From Pseudoflavonifractor capillosus (GTDB taxonomy: Bacteria > Bacillota > Clostridia > Oscillospirales > Oscillospiraceae), in NCBI RefSeq assembly GCF_016902575.1, contig NZ_JACSNZ010000008.1, positions 1-64,000 of the forward strand: DNA of 64,000 nt. Reading direction: 5' to 3'. Numbering within the stretch: position 1 is the stretch's first letter; every line of letters starts with the position of its first letter. Below the pieces are notes generated by a model. That model was not told the DNA's origin, made no database searches, and was given only the letters and a program-made list of their open reading frames with translations. Position numbers and translations under genes: made by a program. Below, one piece after another: positions 1-16,331 of the stretch.

Positions 1-290
1 GAAACCCAGGCTTCCGGCAGCCGGGAACGGCTGCAACACTCCCAACTAAGGCCCTGGAGGGGAGACAGCGCACGGCTTGCCTGGCTGTGCGCCTTGCAAG
101 GAGCAACTGCTTTCCTGAATTGGCACCAAACCAGGGCCGACCATAGGCTTGACGCACCACCAAACCCGTACCCCAAGGGGGGTTCTTAGGGGGGAAAGCC
201 CTAAGCGATTCTTTCCCCAATTTCTCATCGGGAGAAATTGGGCCAAGCGGAGCGTGCCTGCCAGTCTGGCGAGGCTGCAGTAGGGCAAAA
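1..290 (-). repeat. Dispersed structured repeat, copy A (cut by window edge)
   Basis: No gene is visible here. Read on the minus strand, the stretch opens with a conserved CGCTCCGCT block, then a stem at 217-226/232-241 (CCAATTTCTC with GAGAAATTGG), then AAAGAATCG, then a second stem at 185-191/199-205 (CTTAGGG with CCCTAAG). Farther on come a GTCGGCCCTGG block near 135-147 and a CCTCCAGGGCCT block near 47-60. The same order of blocks occurs in copy D (about 39950-40200, also minus), and the two-stem core recurs in copies B (12920-13012) and C (39680-39790). Stem bases differ between copies but remain paired. Whether it is a MITE-like element, an RNA or both is unknown. Confidence 0.7.
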
Positions 291-320
291 AGAAAGGGCC
301 TGTTTTGCAACAGACCCTTT
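286..320 (-). terminator. Intrinsic terminator of rpoBC
   Basis: On the minus strand a 12-bp stem (293-304 with 309-320, one G-T pair, GCAA loop) is followed by CTTTTTG. It lies 36 bases beyond the rpoC stop codon and closes the rpoBC transcript. Confidence 0.85.
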
Positions 321-355
321 CATCAATATTTACCCTTGGGTTATTGGGGAGAACA

Positions 356-4231
<3,876 letters not shown>

Positions 4232-4249
4232 TCCTTCATCCTCCCTTTC

Positions 4250-8002
<3,753 letters not shown>

Positions 8003-8175
8003 TTGCTGATCACGCTCCACTTCGTAAGAATTTTGCAGGTGGGCGCATTGCGCACACCCGGGGTTGTTGTCACATTCGTAAAATTGCCTCTTGCATTTCC
8101 TGCCATGGTCTGGTATACTGTGCTTAGCCTGGGGGAGTATCCCCCGGGTTTTTGACCATATGTTAAAAGCAATTT

Positions 8176-8204
8176 ATGATACCATAGCTTTTGTCCCCTG
8201 TCAA
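8176..8204 (-). promoter_or_regulatory. Sigma-A promoter of rpoBC
   Basis: Minus strand: TTGACA (8199-8204), 17-base spacer, TATCAT (8176-8181). It gives a leader of about 165 bases that contains a GGGGGA-TAC-TCCCCC hairpin near 8135-8150. No ribosomal-protein gene lies between promoter and rpoB. Confidence 0.8.
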
Positions 8205-8350
8205 GACGCTTCTTGATGGCGGGGCTTCTTTTTTTGATTTTTCTCTTCTTCCGCCAAATCTCCAAAATTACGCTACCATTCCACCGAAAAATGTGGTATG
8301 ATATAGCGCAATATGCCTACCAATCACTGACGTTACCGAAGGAGCTCGAT

Positions 8351-9949
8351 ATGATTACTGTTTCCGATCTGTCCCTGAGCTACCAGGGAGCCCCTCTGTT
8401 CTCCCATGTGGATCTGCAGTTCACCCGGGGCAACTGCTACGGCATCATCGGCGCCAACGGCGCCGGTAAGTCCACCTTCCTGAAAATTCTCTCCGGTCAG
8501 CTGGAGCCCACCAGCGGCTCTGTGTCCATCCTGCCCAAGGTGCGCATGTCCGTTTTGAAGCAGGATCAAAACGCCTACGATGCCTACACGGTGCTGGACA
8601 CCGTCATCATGGGCAACCAGCACCTGTATGAGATCGGCCGGGAGATGAACGCCCTGTACGAGAAGGAGGACTTCACCGACGAGGACGGCCTGCGGGCGGC
8701 TGACCTCCAGGCGGAGTACGCCGAGATGGGCGGCTACGAGGCCGAGTCCGACGCCAGCCGCATTCTCCAGGGCCTGGGTATCGGGGTGGATCTCCACTAC
8801 AACAACATGGAGACCCTGGACGCCCGTCTGAAGGTGAAGGTGCTGCTGGCCCAGGCCCTGTTCGGCGCCCCCGACATCCTGCTGCTGGACGAGCCCACCA
8901 ACAACCTGGACATCGCCGCCGTGGAGTGGCTCAATGACTTCCTGCTGGACTACGACGGCACCGTCATCGTGGTCAGCCACGACCGCCACTTCCTCAACAC
9001 CGTGTGTACCCACATCGTGGACATCGACTACAACCAGATCAAGATGTATGTGGGCAACTATGACTTCTGGTACGAGTCCTCCCAGCTTGTGCAAAACCTC
9101 ATCAAGCAGCAGAACAAGCGTAACGAGGACAAAATCAAGGAGCTGCAAGAGTTTATCTCCCGGTTCTCTGCCAACAAGTCCAAGTCCAAGCAGGCCACCG
9201 CCCGGCGCAAGCTGCTGGACAAGCTCACGGTCCAGGAGCTGCCCGCCTCCTCCCGCCGCTACCCCTGGGTGGGCTTCTCTCCCGACCGGGAAGTGGGCAA
9301 GGACATTCTCTTTGTCACCGACGTGTCCAAAACCGTGGACGGGGTGAAGGTACTGGACAAGGTGTCCTTCATCGTGGGCCACGGGGATAAGATTGCCTTT
9401 GTGGGTGACAACGAAAATGCCCACACCGCCCTGTTTAAGATCCTCACCGGGGAGTGGGAGCCTGACGAGGGCACCGTGAAGTGGGGCCAGACCGCATCCT
9501 TCTCCTACTTCCCCAAGGACAACTCCCCCTTCTTCAACGACTGCGACCTGTCCATTCTGGACTGGATGCGCCAGTTCTCCGAGGATCAGCATGAGAGCTA
9601 CCTGCGGGGCTTCCTGGGCCGGATGCTCTTCTCTGGCGATGACATCTTCAAGCCCGTGAAGGTGCTCTCCGGTGGTGAGAAGGTGCGTTGTATGCTCTCC
9701 CGCATGATGCTCTCCGGGGCCAACGTGCTGCTGCTGGACCAGCCCACCAACCACCTGGATCTGGAGTCCATCGCCGCTTTGAACAACGGCCTGGAGTCGG
9801 TGAAGTGCAACGTGCTGGTGTCCTCCCACGACCACCAGCTGGTGCAGACCGTGGCCAACCGTATCTTTGACTTTACCCCCGAGGGCAAGCTCATTGACAA
9901 GCGCATGAGCTACGAGGACTACCTGGAGTCCCAGCTGAGCCATGACTGA
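8351..9949 (+). CDS. ABC-F family ATPase with a degenerate second ATP site
   Basis: A soluble 532-residue protein with two ABC domains joined by a charged linker (about 240-300) and no membrane segments, as in ABC-F ribosome-acting ATPases (YkpA/YbiT type). Domain 1 has an intact Walker A (GANGAGKST, 34-42) and Walker B (LLLDEPTNN, Glu181), but its signature is replaced by LDARLKVK (156-163). Domain 2 has a normal signature (LSGGEK, 439-444), but the Walker A is GDNENAHTA (352-360) and the catalytic Glu is Gln464 (LLLDQPTN). Hence only composite site 1 should hydrolyse ATP. The ATG at 8351 follows GAAGGAG by six bases; an extended -10 (TGGTATGAT) lies near 8294. Its stop overlaps the next gene by 8 bases. 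No resistance role can be read from sequence. Confidence 0.9.
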   Translation: MITVSDLSLSYQGAPLFSHVDLQFTRGNCYGIIGANGAGKSTFLKILSGQLEPTSGSVSILPKVRMSVLKQDQNAYDAYTVLDTVIMGNQHLYEIGREMNALYEKEDFTDEDGLRAADLQAEYAEMGGYEAESDASRILQGLGIGVDLHYNNMETLDARLKVKVLLAQALFGAPDILLLDEPTNNLDIAAVEWLNDFLLDYDGTVIVVSHDRHFLNTVCTHIVDIDYNQIKMYVGNYDFWYESSQLVQNLIKQQNKRNEDKIKELQEFISRFSANKSKSKQATARRKLLDKLTVQELPASSRRYPWVGFSPDREVGKDILFVTDVSKTVDGVKVLDKVSFIVGHGDKIAFVGDNENAHTALFKILTGEWEPDEGTVKWGQTASFSYFPKDNSPFFNDCDLSILDWMRQFSEDQHESYLRGFLGRMLFSGDDIFKPVKVLSGGEKVRCMLSRMMLSGANVLLLDQPTNHLDLESIAALNNGLESVKCNVLVSSHDHQLVQTVANRIFDFTPEGKLIDKRMSYEDYLESQLSHD

Positions 9950-10220
9950 GCGGCTCTATCTGCTGCTGGTGTGGTTTGGGGTACTCTCCGCCTTTACCCT
10001 GCTCCTCTTCGGCTGGGATAAGCTGATGGCCAAGCTGGGCCGACGGCGGATTCCCGAGGCATCCCTGCTCTTTTCCTGCCTGGCAGGCGGGGCCGTGGGC
10101 GGCTTTGTGGGAATGCACCTCTTTCACCACAAAATCCGCAAACCCAAGTTTTATGTGACAATTCCCCTGTTGGTTGTCCTGGATGCGGCGATTTTTGTGG
10201 CCGTTCTGGTTCGATCTTGA
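9942..10220 (+). CDS. DUF1294 family small membrane protein
   Basis: A 92-residue protein with an N-terminal membrane segment (about 5-25), the family signature DKLMAKLGRRRIPEASLL, a GGAVGGFVGM segment, the HHKIRKPKF motif and a C-terminal membrane segment (about 70-90). DUF1294 proteins are small inner-membrane proteins of unknown function. The start codon lies inside the last codons of the ABC-F gene, so the two are very probably translationally coupled. A strong terminator follows directly. Confidence 0.85.
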   Translation: MTERLYLLLVWFGVLSAFTLLLFGWDKLMAKLGRRRIPEASLLFSCLAGGAVGGFVGMHLFHHKIRKPKFYVTIPLLVVLDAAIFVAVLVRS

Positions 10221-10221
10221 C

Positions 10222-10264
10222 AAAAGACCTTTCTGCCCAAAAAAGTGGCAGAAAGGTCTTTTTC
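10222..10264 (+). terminator. Intrinsic terminator after DUF1294 gene
   Basis: A 15-bp stem (AAAGACCTTTCTGCC at 10223-10237 with its complement at 10247-10261) followed by a T-rich tail. Confidence 0.9.
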
Positions 10265-10278
10265 ATCAATATCTGCGG

Positions 10279-10307
10279 TTGACAAGCGGGAAACAAAGAG
10301 TTACAAT
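10279..10307 (+). promoter_or_regulatory. Sigma-A promoter
   Basis: TTGACA (10279-10284), 17-base spacer, TACAAT (10302-10307). It drives the 96-residue gene and, from the short 26-base gap, probably the NlpC/P60 gene too. Confidence 0.8.
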
Positions 10308-10356
10308 AGTTACAAATTGGTTACAACGACTTTTGCATATTTCTAAGGAGGCTATT

Positions 10357-10647
10357 ATGGCTGACAAGACCAGCACACTGATGTATAAAGGACATCCCCT
10401 GCGCCGCAAGGACAATCTGATTTACTACGGGTCCATGGCGGATAAGTATATCATCATGATTCAGGTGATGAGCACCACCAAGTCCGGCGATCTGGAACTG
10501 GCTGACAAGGTGCACCTGGAGCTTCAGCTCACTGACCCCGACCTGAAGAGCCGGGATCGTGTGGTAAAGAAGTCCGATCTTCCCGATCTGTTCTCTGCCA
10601 TTGACATGGGTTCCATCTGGCTGATGCGTGCCCTGTCAGGGAAATAA
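10357..10647 (+). CDS. Conserved small hypothetical protein (96 aa)
   Basis: The ATG at 10357 follows AAGGAG by six bases. The 96-residue product is soluble and slightly basic, without signal peptide, cysteine cluster or recognisable motif. The middle (YYGSMADKYIIMIQVM) looks like a beta-rich core. It is read from a near-consensus promoter and lies 26 bases before a secreted wall hydrolase gene. I do not recognise the family and assign no function. Confidence 0.75.
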   Translation: MADKTSTLMYKGHPLRRKDNLIYYGSMADKYIIMIQVMSTTKSGDLELADKVHLELQLTDPDLKSRDRVVKKSDLPDLFSAIDMGSIWLMRALSGK

Positions 10648-10673
10648 ATAAAGAAAGTAGGAGGCTTGCCCCC

Positions 10674-12035
10674 ATGCACAGAAAGAGAAGACTGGTCAAG
10701 GTCGCCGCCATCACCGGCCTTGCACTGGCCATGACCACCGGCATCGCCCTGGCTTCCATTGGCAAGGGCACTGTGACGGCAGACGCCCTGCGCCTGCGCA
10801 GCCAGGCCAACACCAACTCCGACATCCTCAACTTGGCTCCCCGCAACAGCGTGGTGACCCTGCTGGAGGAGCTGGATGGCTGGTACAAGGTCTCCTATGG
10901 AGATCAGGTGGGCTATATGTCCGCTGACTGGCTGAATGTGAGCCAGTCCGGCAGCGAGGCCGTAGTGGGCCAAGGCACTGTCACCGCCGACGCTTTGAAT
11001 GTGCGTTCCGGGGCTGGCACCGTGTACAACCGCCTGGGTCTTTTGTATAAGGGCGCCTCTGTGATGATCCTGGAAGACTGCGGCAACGGCTGGTATCAGA
11101 TCTCCGGCGGTGGTTACACCGGTTATGTGTCCGCCGAATGGATCAAGGTCTCCGGCAGCAGCTCTGGCAGCTCCAACGCCAAGCCCATCGGCACCGGCAC
11201 TGTCAACACCGCCTGTCTCAACGTCCGCTCCGGGGCCGGCACCGGCCACTCCCGTGTGGGCTATCTGTACAGCGGGAACTCCGTGTCCATTCTCAAGGAC
11301 TGCGGCAATGGCTGGTATGAGATCTCCTACGGCAATGGCAGCGCTTATGTGTGCGCCCAGTACATCTCCACCGGCAGCAACAGTGGCTCCCACAACAGCG
11401 ACACCAAAACCTCCGGCATCGTCACCGCCGATGCCTTGAACGTGCGCTCTGGGGCTGGCACCGGCTATTCCCGCCTGGGTCTTCTCTACTCCGGCAACTC
11501 AGCGACCATTCTGGGTTCTTCCAACGGCTGGTACAAGATCTCCTATAAAAACGGGGTAGGCTACGTCAGCGCCCAGTATGTCTCCACCTCCAACGGCGGT
11601 GGCAGCAACAGCACCGACAACAGTGCCAGCAATTCTTCCAGTTCCGTTGGCGAGAAAGCCGTGGCTCTTGCCAAGCAGCAGCTGGGCAAGCCCTATGTGT
11701 ACGGCGCCACCGGCCCCAACAGCTTTGACTGTTCCGGCCTGTTCTACTATGTGTTCCGTCAGCTGGGCATCAACATCGACCGGGGCTCTTCCGGCCAGTA
11801 CTACAACAGCGGCCGCTTCGTCTCGGTGGATGAGATGCAGCCCGGCGATTTGGTGTTCATCTACAATCCCAAGTATGACAGCTCCGGCGGTGCACTGCCC
11901 ACCACCCATGTGGTGATGTACATAGGCAACAACACCGTCCTCCACGCCTCCACCACCAGCTACACCGTGCGTACCGACACTCTGTTTGGCGGCTACTACG
12001 GCGACTATGTGGTGGCAGTCAAGCGTATGGGCTGA
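10674..12035 (+). CDS. Secreted NlpC/P60 cell-wall endopeptidase with four SH3b domains
   Basis: A 453-residue exported peptidoglycan hydrolase. Residues 1-27 form a signal peptide (MHRKRR, hydrophobic core, cleavage near ALA-S). Four bacterial SH3 repeats follow (about 31-90, 100-160, 172-230, 245-302), each with the LNVRSGAGT-type strand and NGWYxI motif, for wall binding. A Ser/Gly/Asn linker leads to the C-terminal NlpC/P60 domain (about 325-453) with catalytic Cys353 (FDCSGL), His412 (THVVMYIG) and a further His at 424. Such enzymes usually cut the D-Glu to diamino-acid bond in stem peptides. AGGAGG precedes the ATG and a terminator follows. Confidence 0.93.
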   Translation: MHRKRRLVKVAAITGLALAMTTGIALASIGKGTVTADALRLRSQANTNSDILNLAPRNSVVTLLEELDGWYKVSYGDQVGYMSADWLNVSQSGSEAVVGQGTVTADALNVRSGAGTVYNRLGLLYKGASVMILEDCGNGWYQISGGGYTGYVSAEWIKVSGSSSGSSNAKPIGTGTVNTACLNVRSGAGTGHSRVGYLYSGNSVSILKDCGNGWYEISYGNGSAYVCAQYISTGSNSGSHNSDTKTSGIVTADALNVRSGAGTGYSRLGLLYSGNSATILGSSNGWYKISYKNGVGYVSAQYVSTSNGGGSNSTDNSASNSSSSVGEKAVALAKQQLGKPYVYGATGPNSFDCSGLFYYVFRQLGINIDRGSSGQYYNSGRFVSVDEMQPGDLVFIYNPKYDSSGGALPTTHVVMYIGNNTVLHASTTSYTVRTDTLFGGYYGDYVVAVKRMG

Positions 12036-12060
12036 CGCTTTTCTCACATGCAAGCACCCT

Positions 12061-12098
12061 CCCGTGGCAATCCGGCAGCTGGGTTGCCACGGGATTTT
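12061..12098 (+). terminator. Intrinsic terminator after NlpC/P60 gene
   Basis: The stem CCCGTGGCAA (12061-12070) pairs with TTGCCACGGG (12084-12093), then ATTTTTC. Confidence 0.85.
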
Positions 12099-12110
12099 TC
12101 TCCCTCCCTC

Positions 12111-12139
12111 TTTACAATTCGCCCCATTTGGGGTACAAT
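12111..12139 (+). promoter_or_regulatory. Promoter of ireB
   Basis: TTTACA (12111-12116), 17-base spacer, TACAAT (12134-12139), 50 bases before the ireB start. Confidence 0.75.
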
Positions 12140-12189
12140 ACTTTCATCCGATGAATCGGACTGATAGATTTTTATCGGGGGTGTACCCA

Positions 12190-12441
12190 ATGAATGATAT
12201 GGATTATACACGCAAGTTCAGCGTCAACATGAACAAGGATGACGAGATTCGCTCCGTCCTCAGCTCTGTCTATGCCTCCTTGCAGGAGAAGGGCTACAAT
12301 CCCATCAACCAGCTGGTGGGCTACATTCTCAGCGAAGACCCCACCTACATCACCAACCACAACAATGCCCGGGCCCTCATCCGAAAGCTGGATCGAGATG
12401 AGCTGCTCCAGAACATGCTGAAAAATTACCTGGGTATTTAA
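12190..12441 (+). CDS. ireB: IreB family regulatory phosphoprotein (UPF0297)
   Basis: An 83-residue protein with the family core [20 protein letters not shown] and [17 protein letters not shown]. IreB of Enterococcus is a small substrate of the Ser/Thr kinase IreK and negatively controls envelope stress and cephalosporin tolerance; that role is family knowledge, not visible here. The ATG at 12190 is chosen because of GGGGGTG about ten bases upstream. In many Firmicutes ireB is followed by ruvX; here a terminator follows at once, so the usual neighbour is missing. Confidence 0.92.
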   Translation: MNDMDYTRKFSVNMNKDDEIRSVLSSVYASLQEKGYNPINQLVGYILSEDPTYITNHNNARALIRKLDRDELLQNMLKNYLGI

Positions 12442-12459
12442 TCTCAATCACACACAAAG

Positions 12460-12496
12460 CCCCGCAAAAAGTTTCATGCCTTTTTGCGGGGTTTTT
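12460..12496 (+). terminator. Intrinsic terminator of ireB
   Basis: A perfect 12-bp stem (CCCCGCAAAAAG, 12460-12471, with 12480-12491), eight-base loop, then TTTTT. Confidence 0.92.
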
Positions 12497-12524
12497 CACA
12501 ATCGCTTTGCCTGGAGGTGTCACC

Positions 12525-12812
12525 ATGAAGTTACTGCCCCATAACCATCAGATGTACATTGAACCATCTGACCCCATTACCACCCCCCGGGAGTTCACCG
12601 ACGAGCTGGTGAAGCACTTTTCCCAGCAGGGCAAGTCCATCACCGTGCAGGAGGAGAGCATGGAACCGGTGATTGAGGTGGACGGCGTCATCTATGTGTG
12701 CAAACTGGGTGAGCCCTATCGGGCGTTTAACCCCCTGAAGGTGCCCATCCGGTCCGGGTCGCTCAGCTATCTGGGCTATCAGTGGATTTACCTGTACCGC
12801 TGCGACCCATAA
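12525..12812 (+). CDS. Hypothetical protein (95 aa)
   Basis: The ATG at 12525 is preceded by GGAGGTG. The 95-residue product shows no signal peptide or membrane segment. Features are a charged helix (TPREFTDELVKHFSQQGK) and a beta-rich C-terminal half ending SLSYLGYQWIYLYRCDP. It has its own terminator. I do not recognise a family; the clean ribosome-binding site and flanking terminators are the evidence that it is real. Confidence 0.7.
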   Translation: MKLLPHNHQMYIEPSDPITTPREFTDELVKHFSQQGKSITVQEESMEPVIEVDGVIYVCKLGEPYRAFNPLKVPIRSGSLSYLGYQWIYLYRCDP

Positions 12813-12824
12813 TATTCACGCAAC

Positions 12825-12874
12825 AAAGCCGATGTACGACAGATTTAATCTGTTTTTGCATCGGCTTTTTGTTT
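12825..12874 (+). terminator. Intrinsic terminator of the 95-aa gene
   Basis: The stem AAAGCCGATG (12825-12834) pairs with CATCGGCTTT (12859-12868); the tail is TTGTTTTTT. The 24-base loop can form an inner hairpin (ACAGATT/AATCTGT). Confidence 0.85.
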
Positions 12875-12919
12875 TTTCGTGGTGTTTGGATTGTCCTTCT
12901 CCTCTGCTCTGGTACAGAC

Positions 12920-13012
12920 TTGGCAGCCTGGCCAGGACGCTCCGCTGGGGTGACTTTCTCCACGATGAAAAAGTCACCAAAGAATCGCCTAGGGCTTTCC
13001 CCCCTAGGTACC
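12920..13012 (+). repeat. Dispersed structured repeat, copy B
   Basis: The plus-strand core contains GGACGCTCCGCTGGG, stem 1 (GGTGACTTT 12949-12957 with AAAGTCACC 12970-12978), CAAAGAATCGCC, and stem 2 (CCTAGGG 12988-12994 with CCCTAGG 13002-13008). Both stems match the position of those in copies A, C and D but differ in base sequence. Confidence 0.7.
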
Positions 13013-13280
13013 CCCTGAGCATCTTGGCTCAGTGCCGGAGCAGTCCCTACCGACGCTGAGGTATGGGGAATCATCCCTACTCCTTGCGCCGCTGCCGCTG
13101 ATACTCACGATATAAAAATGCAGTGCTTCTTTAGAAAAACGTCGGTGCACGGCAGAACCCTCCAGTTTCCCTCCCGAAGAGAGCCTTTGCCCTACCCTCC
13201 AGTCTGCGCCCCCATTGAAATCCGTGCCGCTTTGGCGGCACACCACCATTCTTCACTCTTCATTCTTCATTTTTCACTTG
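13013..13280. other. Gene-free stretch with TTCATTCTTC repeat
   Basis: No convincing gene lies here. A small hairpin (CTGAGC/GCTCAG near 13015-13031) follows repeat copy B. At 13248-13276 is a run of ATTCTTCAYTCTTCATTCTTC type, closely similar to the repeat flanking the four-helix-bundle gene at 50832-50868 and to a shorter run at 41574-41606. It may be a solo end left by such a unit. Confidence 0.45.
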
Positions 13281-13321
13281 CACAAAGGCTCCCCTTGCAT
13301 GGCAAGAGGAGCCTTTGTGCT
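13281..13321 (-). terminator. Strong hairpin at the end of the arg operon
   Basis: CACAAAGGCTCCCCTTG (13281-13297) pairs with CAAGAGGAGCCTTTGTG (13303-13319), with one mismatch, touching the argF stop codon. There is no T-run on the minus strand, so it may protect the 3' end or stop transcription with a factor. Confidence 0.6.
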
Positions 13322-14232
13322 CATTTCATCAGCAGGTACATAACCGCCTTCTGGGCGTGGAGGCGGTTCTCCGCCTCCTCAAAGATCTCGTCGGCGTGGG
13401 CTTCGAACACCTCTGCGGTGATCTCCTCCCCCCGGTGGGCAGGCAGACAGTGCTGCACCATGCACCCGGGCTTGGCCAGAGACAGGAGCTTGTCATCGAT
13501 GCAGTACCCGGCAAAGGCCTTTGCCCGCTCCGCCTTCTCCTCCTCCTGGCCCATGGAGGCCCACACGTCGGTGATCACCACGTCGGCATCCACCACCGCA
13601 TCCTCCGGCTTGCGGCACAGCTGGAACTTGGCCCCCTCTACGCTGGCTGCAAACTCCAGCACCTGGGGGTCGGGGTCGTACCCCTCAGGGCAGGCCACGG
13701 ACACATCCATACCGCACTTGAGGCCACCCACAATGAGGGAGTTTGCCATGTTGTTGCCGTCCCCAATGAATGCCAGCTTCAGACCTTCCAGCCGGGTCAT
13801 CTTCTCCCGGATGGTCATCAGGTCCGCCAGCACCTGGCAGGGGTGGGCAAAGTCGGTGAGGCCGTTGATGACGGGGATGGAGGCGTATTTCGCCAGAGAC
13901 TCCACTTCCTCCTGGGAATAGGTTCGAATCATGATACCGTCGCAGTAGCGGGAGAGCACCCGGGCGGTGTCCTCAATGGGCTCGCCCCGGCCAATCTGGC
14001 TCTCCTTGCCGGAGAGGAACAGGGCGTGGCCACCCAGCTGGTACATCCCCACCTCAAAGGAGACACGGGTGCGGGTGGAGTTCTTCTCAAAAATCATAGC
14101 CAGGGTCTTGCCCCGCAGCGCATCGTGGGGAATGCCGTGCTTCTGGCTGTACTTCATCTGGTCAGCGGTGTCCAGAATCTCCTTGATGTCCTCCCCGCTC
14201 AAATCCATCAACTTGAGTAAATCCTTCTTCAT
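13321..14232 (-). CDS. argF: Ornithine carbamoyltransferase
   Basis: Makes citrulline from ornithine and carbamoyl phosphate in arginine synthesis. The 303-residue protein has the carbamoyl-phosphate motif STRTR (KNSTRTRVSFE), the HPCQ motif (FAHPCQVLADLMT) and the ornithine-site HCLPAHRGEE, all intact. The ATG at 14232 (MKKDLLKLMD) follows GGGAGG by eight bases; the open frame extends upstream inside argD but has no support there. It is the last gene of the argGHJBDF operon, 29 bases after argD. Confidence 0.96.
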   Translation of the reverse strand: MKKDLLKLMDLSGEDIKEILDTADQMKYSQKHGIPHDALRGKTLAMIFEKNSTRTRVSFEVGMYQLGGHALFLSGKESQIGRGEPIEDTARVLSRYCDGIMIRTYSQEEVESLAKYASIPVINGLTDFAHPCQVLADLMTIREKMTRLEGLKLAFIGDGNNMANSLIVGGLKCGMDVSVACPEGYDPDPQVLEFAASVEGAKFQLCRKPEDAVVDADVVITDVWASMGQEEEKAERAKAFAGYCIDDKLLSLAKPGCMVQHCLPAHRGEEITAEVFEAHADEIFEEAENRLHAQKAVMYLLMK

Positions 14233-14261
14233 CCTTCGAACCTCCCTGGGAAATATTCTTC

Positions 14262-15443
14262 TTACACCCGGGACAGCACGTCCCGGAACACGCCGAGGCC
14301 CTTGTCCATCTCCTCCCGGGTGATGGTCAAGGGGGGCAGGAACCGCAGTCCCGCTCCGGCGGTGAGGGTCAACAGCCCCCCCACATTGAGCTTGGCGCAC
14401 AGCTCTTTGTTGCTGTACCCTTCTGCCACATCAATGCCAATCATCAGGCCCAGGCCCCGGGTCTTACCCAGGCAGGGCAGGTTCATGTCCTCAATGGACT
14501 GGCGGATGTAGGCCCCCTTCTCCTTGGCCTGGGCAATGGTCTCGTCATCCAGCACCTCCAGCACAGCGCAGCCAGCGGCGGCGCTCACAGGGTTTCCGCC
14601 AAAGGTGGAGCCGTGGGTGCCGGGACCCAGGATGTTGCGGCACTTTTCCGCCACCAGGAAGCCGCCCATGGGCAGACCTCCGGCAATGCCCTTGGCAAAG
14701 GAGCAGGCGTCGGGCTGAATGCCGTACTGCTGGAAGGCAAAGAGGGAGCCGGTGCGGCCAATGCCCGTCTGCACCTCGTCCACCAGCAGCAGCCAGTCCC
14801 GCTTTTCACACAGCTGAGCCAGTTCCTTCACAAACTCCTGGTCCATGGGCAGCACGCCGCCCTCGCCCTGCACCAGCTCCAGCAGCACGGCACACACGTC
14901 GTGGCCCGCCACCTCCTGGATGGCCTCCATGGTGGGGTCAGCACTGCGGAACCCCTCGGTGAAGGGGAAGAAGTACTGGTGGAACACCTCCTGACCGTTG
15001 GCGGCCAGGGTGGTGATGGTGCGGCCGTGGAAGGAGCGGTTCAGGGTGATGACCGTCCCTCTCCCCTTGCCGTACTTGTCAAAGGAATATTTCCGGGCCA
15101 GCTTGATGATACCCTCGTTGGCCTCCGCCCCCGAGTTGCCAAAGAAGGCCGCAGACATGCCAGACCGGGTGCACAGCTTCTCAGCCAGCTTGGCGTAGGG
15201 CTGGGTGTAGTACAGGTTGGACGCATGACCCAGCTTGGCCGCCTGCATGGTCACCGCCGCCAGCCACTTGGGGTGGGCAGTGCCCAGGGACAAAACGCCA
15301 ATGCCGGAGGCGAAGTCGATGTACTCCTTCCCCTCCAAATCGTACATGGTGGCTCCCAGGCCGTGATCCAGGGCAATGGGGTTGCGACCATAGGTCTGCA
15401 CCAGATATTGATGGTCCAAATCCATCAGCTGTTGGGTATTCAT
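14262..15443 (-). CDS. argD: Acetylornithine aminotransferase
   Basis: A class-III PLP-dependent aminotransferase that converts N-acetylglutamate semialdehyde to N-acetylornithine. The 393-residue sequence shows the cofactor region FFGNSGAEANEGIIKLAR, the VDEVQTGIGRTG segment with the PLP-ring Asp, and the Schiff-base lysine in SFAKGIAGGLPMGG. AAAGGAGG precedes the ATG. It lies between argB and argF with short gaps, consistent with one transcript. Confidence 0.95.
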   Translation of the reverse strand: MNTQQLMDLDHQYLVQTYGRNPIALDHGLGATMYDLEGKEYIDFASGIGVLSLGTAHPKWLAAVTMQAAKLGHASNLYYTQPYAKLAEKLCTRSGMSAAFFGNSGAEANEGIIKLARKYSFDKYGKGRGTVITLNRSFHGRTITTLAANGQEVFHQYFFPFTEGFRSADPTMEAIQEVAGHDVCAVLLELVQGEGGVLPMDQEFVKELAQLCEKRDWLLLVDEVQTGIGRTGSLFAFQQYGIQPDACSFAKGIAGGLPMGGFLVAEKCRNILGPGTHGSTFGGNPVSAAAGCAVLEVLDDETIAQAKEKGAYIRQSIEDMNLPCLGKTRGLGLMIGIDVAEGYSNKELCAKLNVGGLLTLTAGAGLRFLPPLTITREEMDKGLGVFRDVLSRV

Positions 15444-15454
15444 AGTGTCCTCCT

Positions 15455-16312
15455 TTATCGCACCAGCATGGTGCCCGCTCCGTCATCCGAGAGCAATTCA
15501 ATCAAAATGGAATGGGGAATGCGCCCGTCCAGGATGACGGTGGAGTGCACTCCCGAGCGCACCGCCTCCACAGCGCAGTCGATCTTGGGGATCATGCCGC
15601 CGCTGATGATACCGTCCTTGATGAGGCCGGGGATCTCAGACACCTGTACGGAGTGGATGAGGGTGCTCTCATCCTTGGGATCCCGGAGCAGGCCCCGCAC
15701 GTCGGTGAGCAGCACCAGCTTCTCCGCCCCCAGGGCCACCGCCAGCTTGGCAGCGGCGGTGTCGGCATTGATGTTGTAGGCGGTGTCTCCATCGGTGCCC
15801 AGAGCCACGGTGGACACCACAGGGATGTACCCCATAGCCAGGGCATCCTGCACCACTTTGGGGTCCACATGGGTGATCTCCCCCACCAGGCCGTACTTCT
15901 CACTGAGCTGTACCGCCTGGAACAGCTCAGCGTCCATACCGCACAGCCCTAAGGCCTGGCCGCCCATACGGTTGAGGGTGGCCACCAGATCCTTATTGAC
16001 CTTGCCGCACAGCACCTGCTGCACCACGTCCATGGTCTCCTCATCGGTGTAGCGCAGGCCGTCCACAAACTTGCCCTCTTTGCCCAGACGTTTCAGCATC
16101 TGGTTGATCTCGGGGCCGCCCCCGTGGACCACCACCACGTGGATGCCCACCAGAGACAGAAGGATGATGTCGGAAATGACGGCGCAGCGCAGCTCCTGGG
16201 AGATCATGGCGTTGCCGCCGTATTTCACCACAATGGTCTTGCCGCTGTATTTTTGAATGTAAGGCAGAGCCTCCGCCAGCACTTGGGCCCGGTCTGCCAG
16301 TGAATAAGCCAT
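15455..16312 (-). CDS. argB: Acetylglutamate kinase
   Basis: Phosphorylates N-acetylglutamate, usually the arginine-inhibited step. The 285-residue protein shows VVKYGGNAM, the VVVVHGGGPEINQML glycine-rich loop, NADTAAAKLAVALGAEKLVLLTDV and the C-terminal GGMIPKIDCA. The ATG at 16312 is chosen because AAGGTG lies six bases upstream; an in-frame GTG three codons earlier overlaps that site. Third from last in the arg operon. The N-terminal helix (SLADRAQVLAEALPYIQKY) is the type linked to hexameric, arginine-sensitive enzymes, which is inference. Confidence 0.95.
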   Translation of the reverse strand: MAYSLADRAQVLAEALPYIQKYSGKTIVVKYGGNAMISQELRCAVISDIILLSLVGIHVVVVHGGGPEINQMLKRLGKEGKFVDGLRYTDEETMDVVQQVLCGKVNKDLVATLNRMGGQALGLCGMDAELFQAVQLSEKYGLVGEITHVDPKVVQDALAMGYIPVVSTVALGTDGDTAYNINADTAAAKLAVALGAEKLVLLTDVRGLLRDPKDESTLIHSVQVSEIPGLIKDGIISGGMIPKIDCAVEAVRSGVHSTVILDGRIPHSILIELLSDDGAGTMLVR

Positions 16313-16331
16313 GTTCAGCACCTTCGTTTTC

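Noticed and set aside
8333-9943. A 536-codon minus-strand frame opposite the ABC-F gene
   Set aside because: Antisense shadow of a gene with clear ABC motifs.
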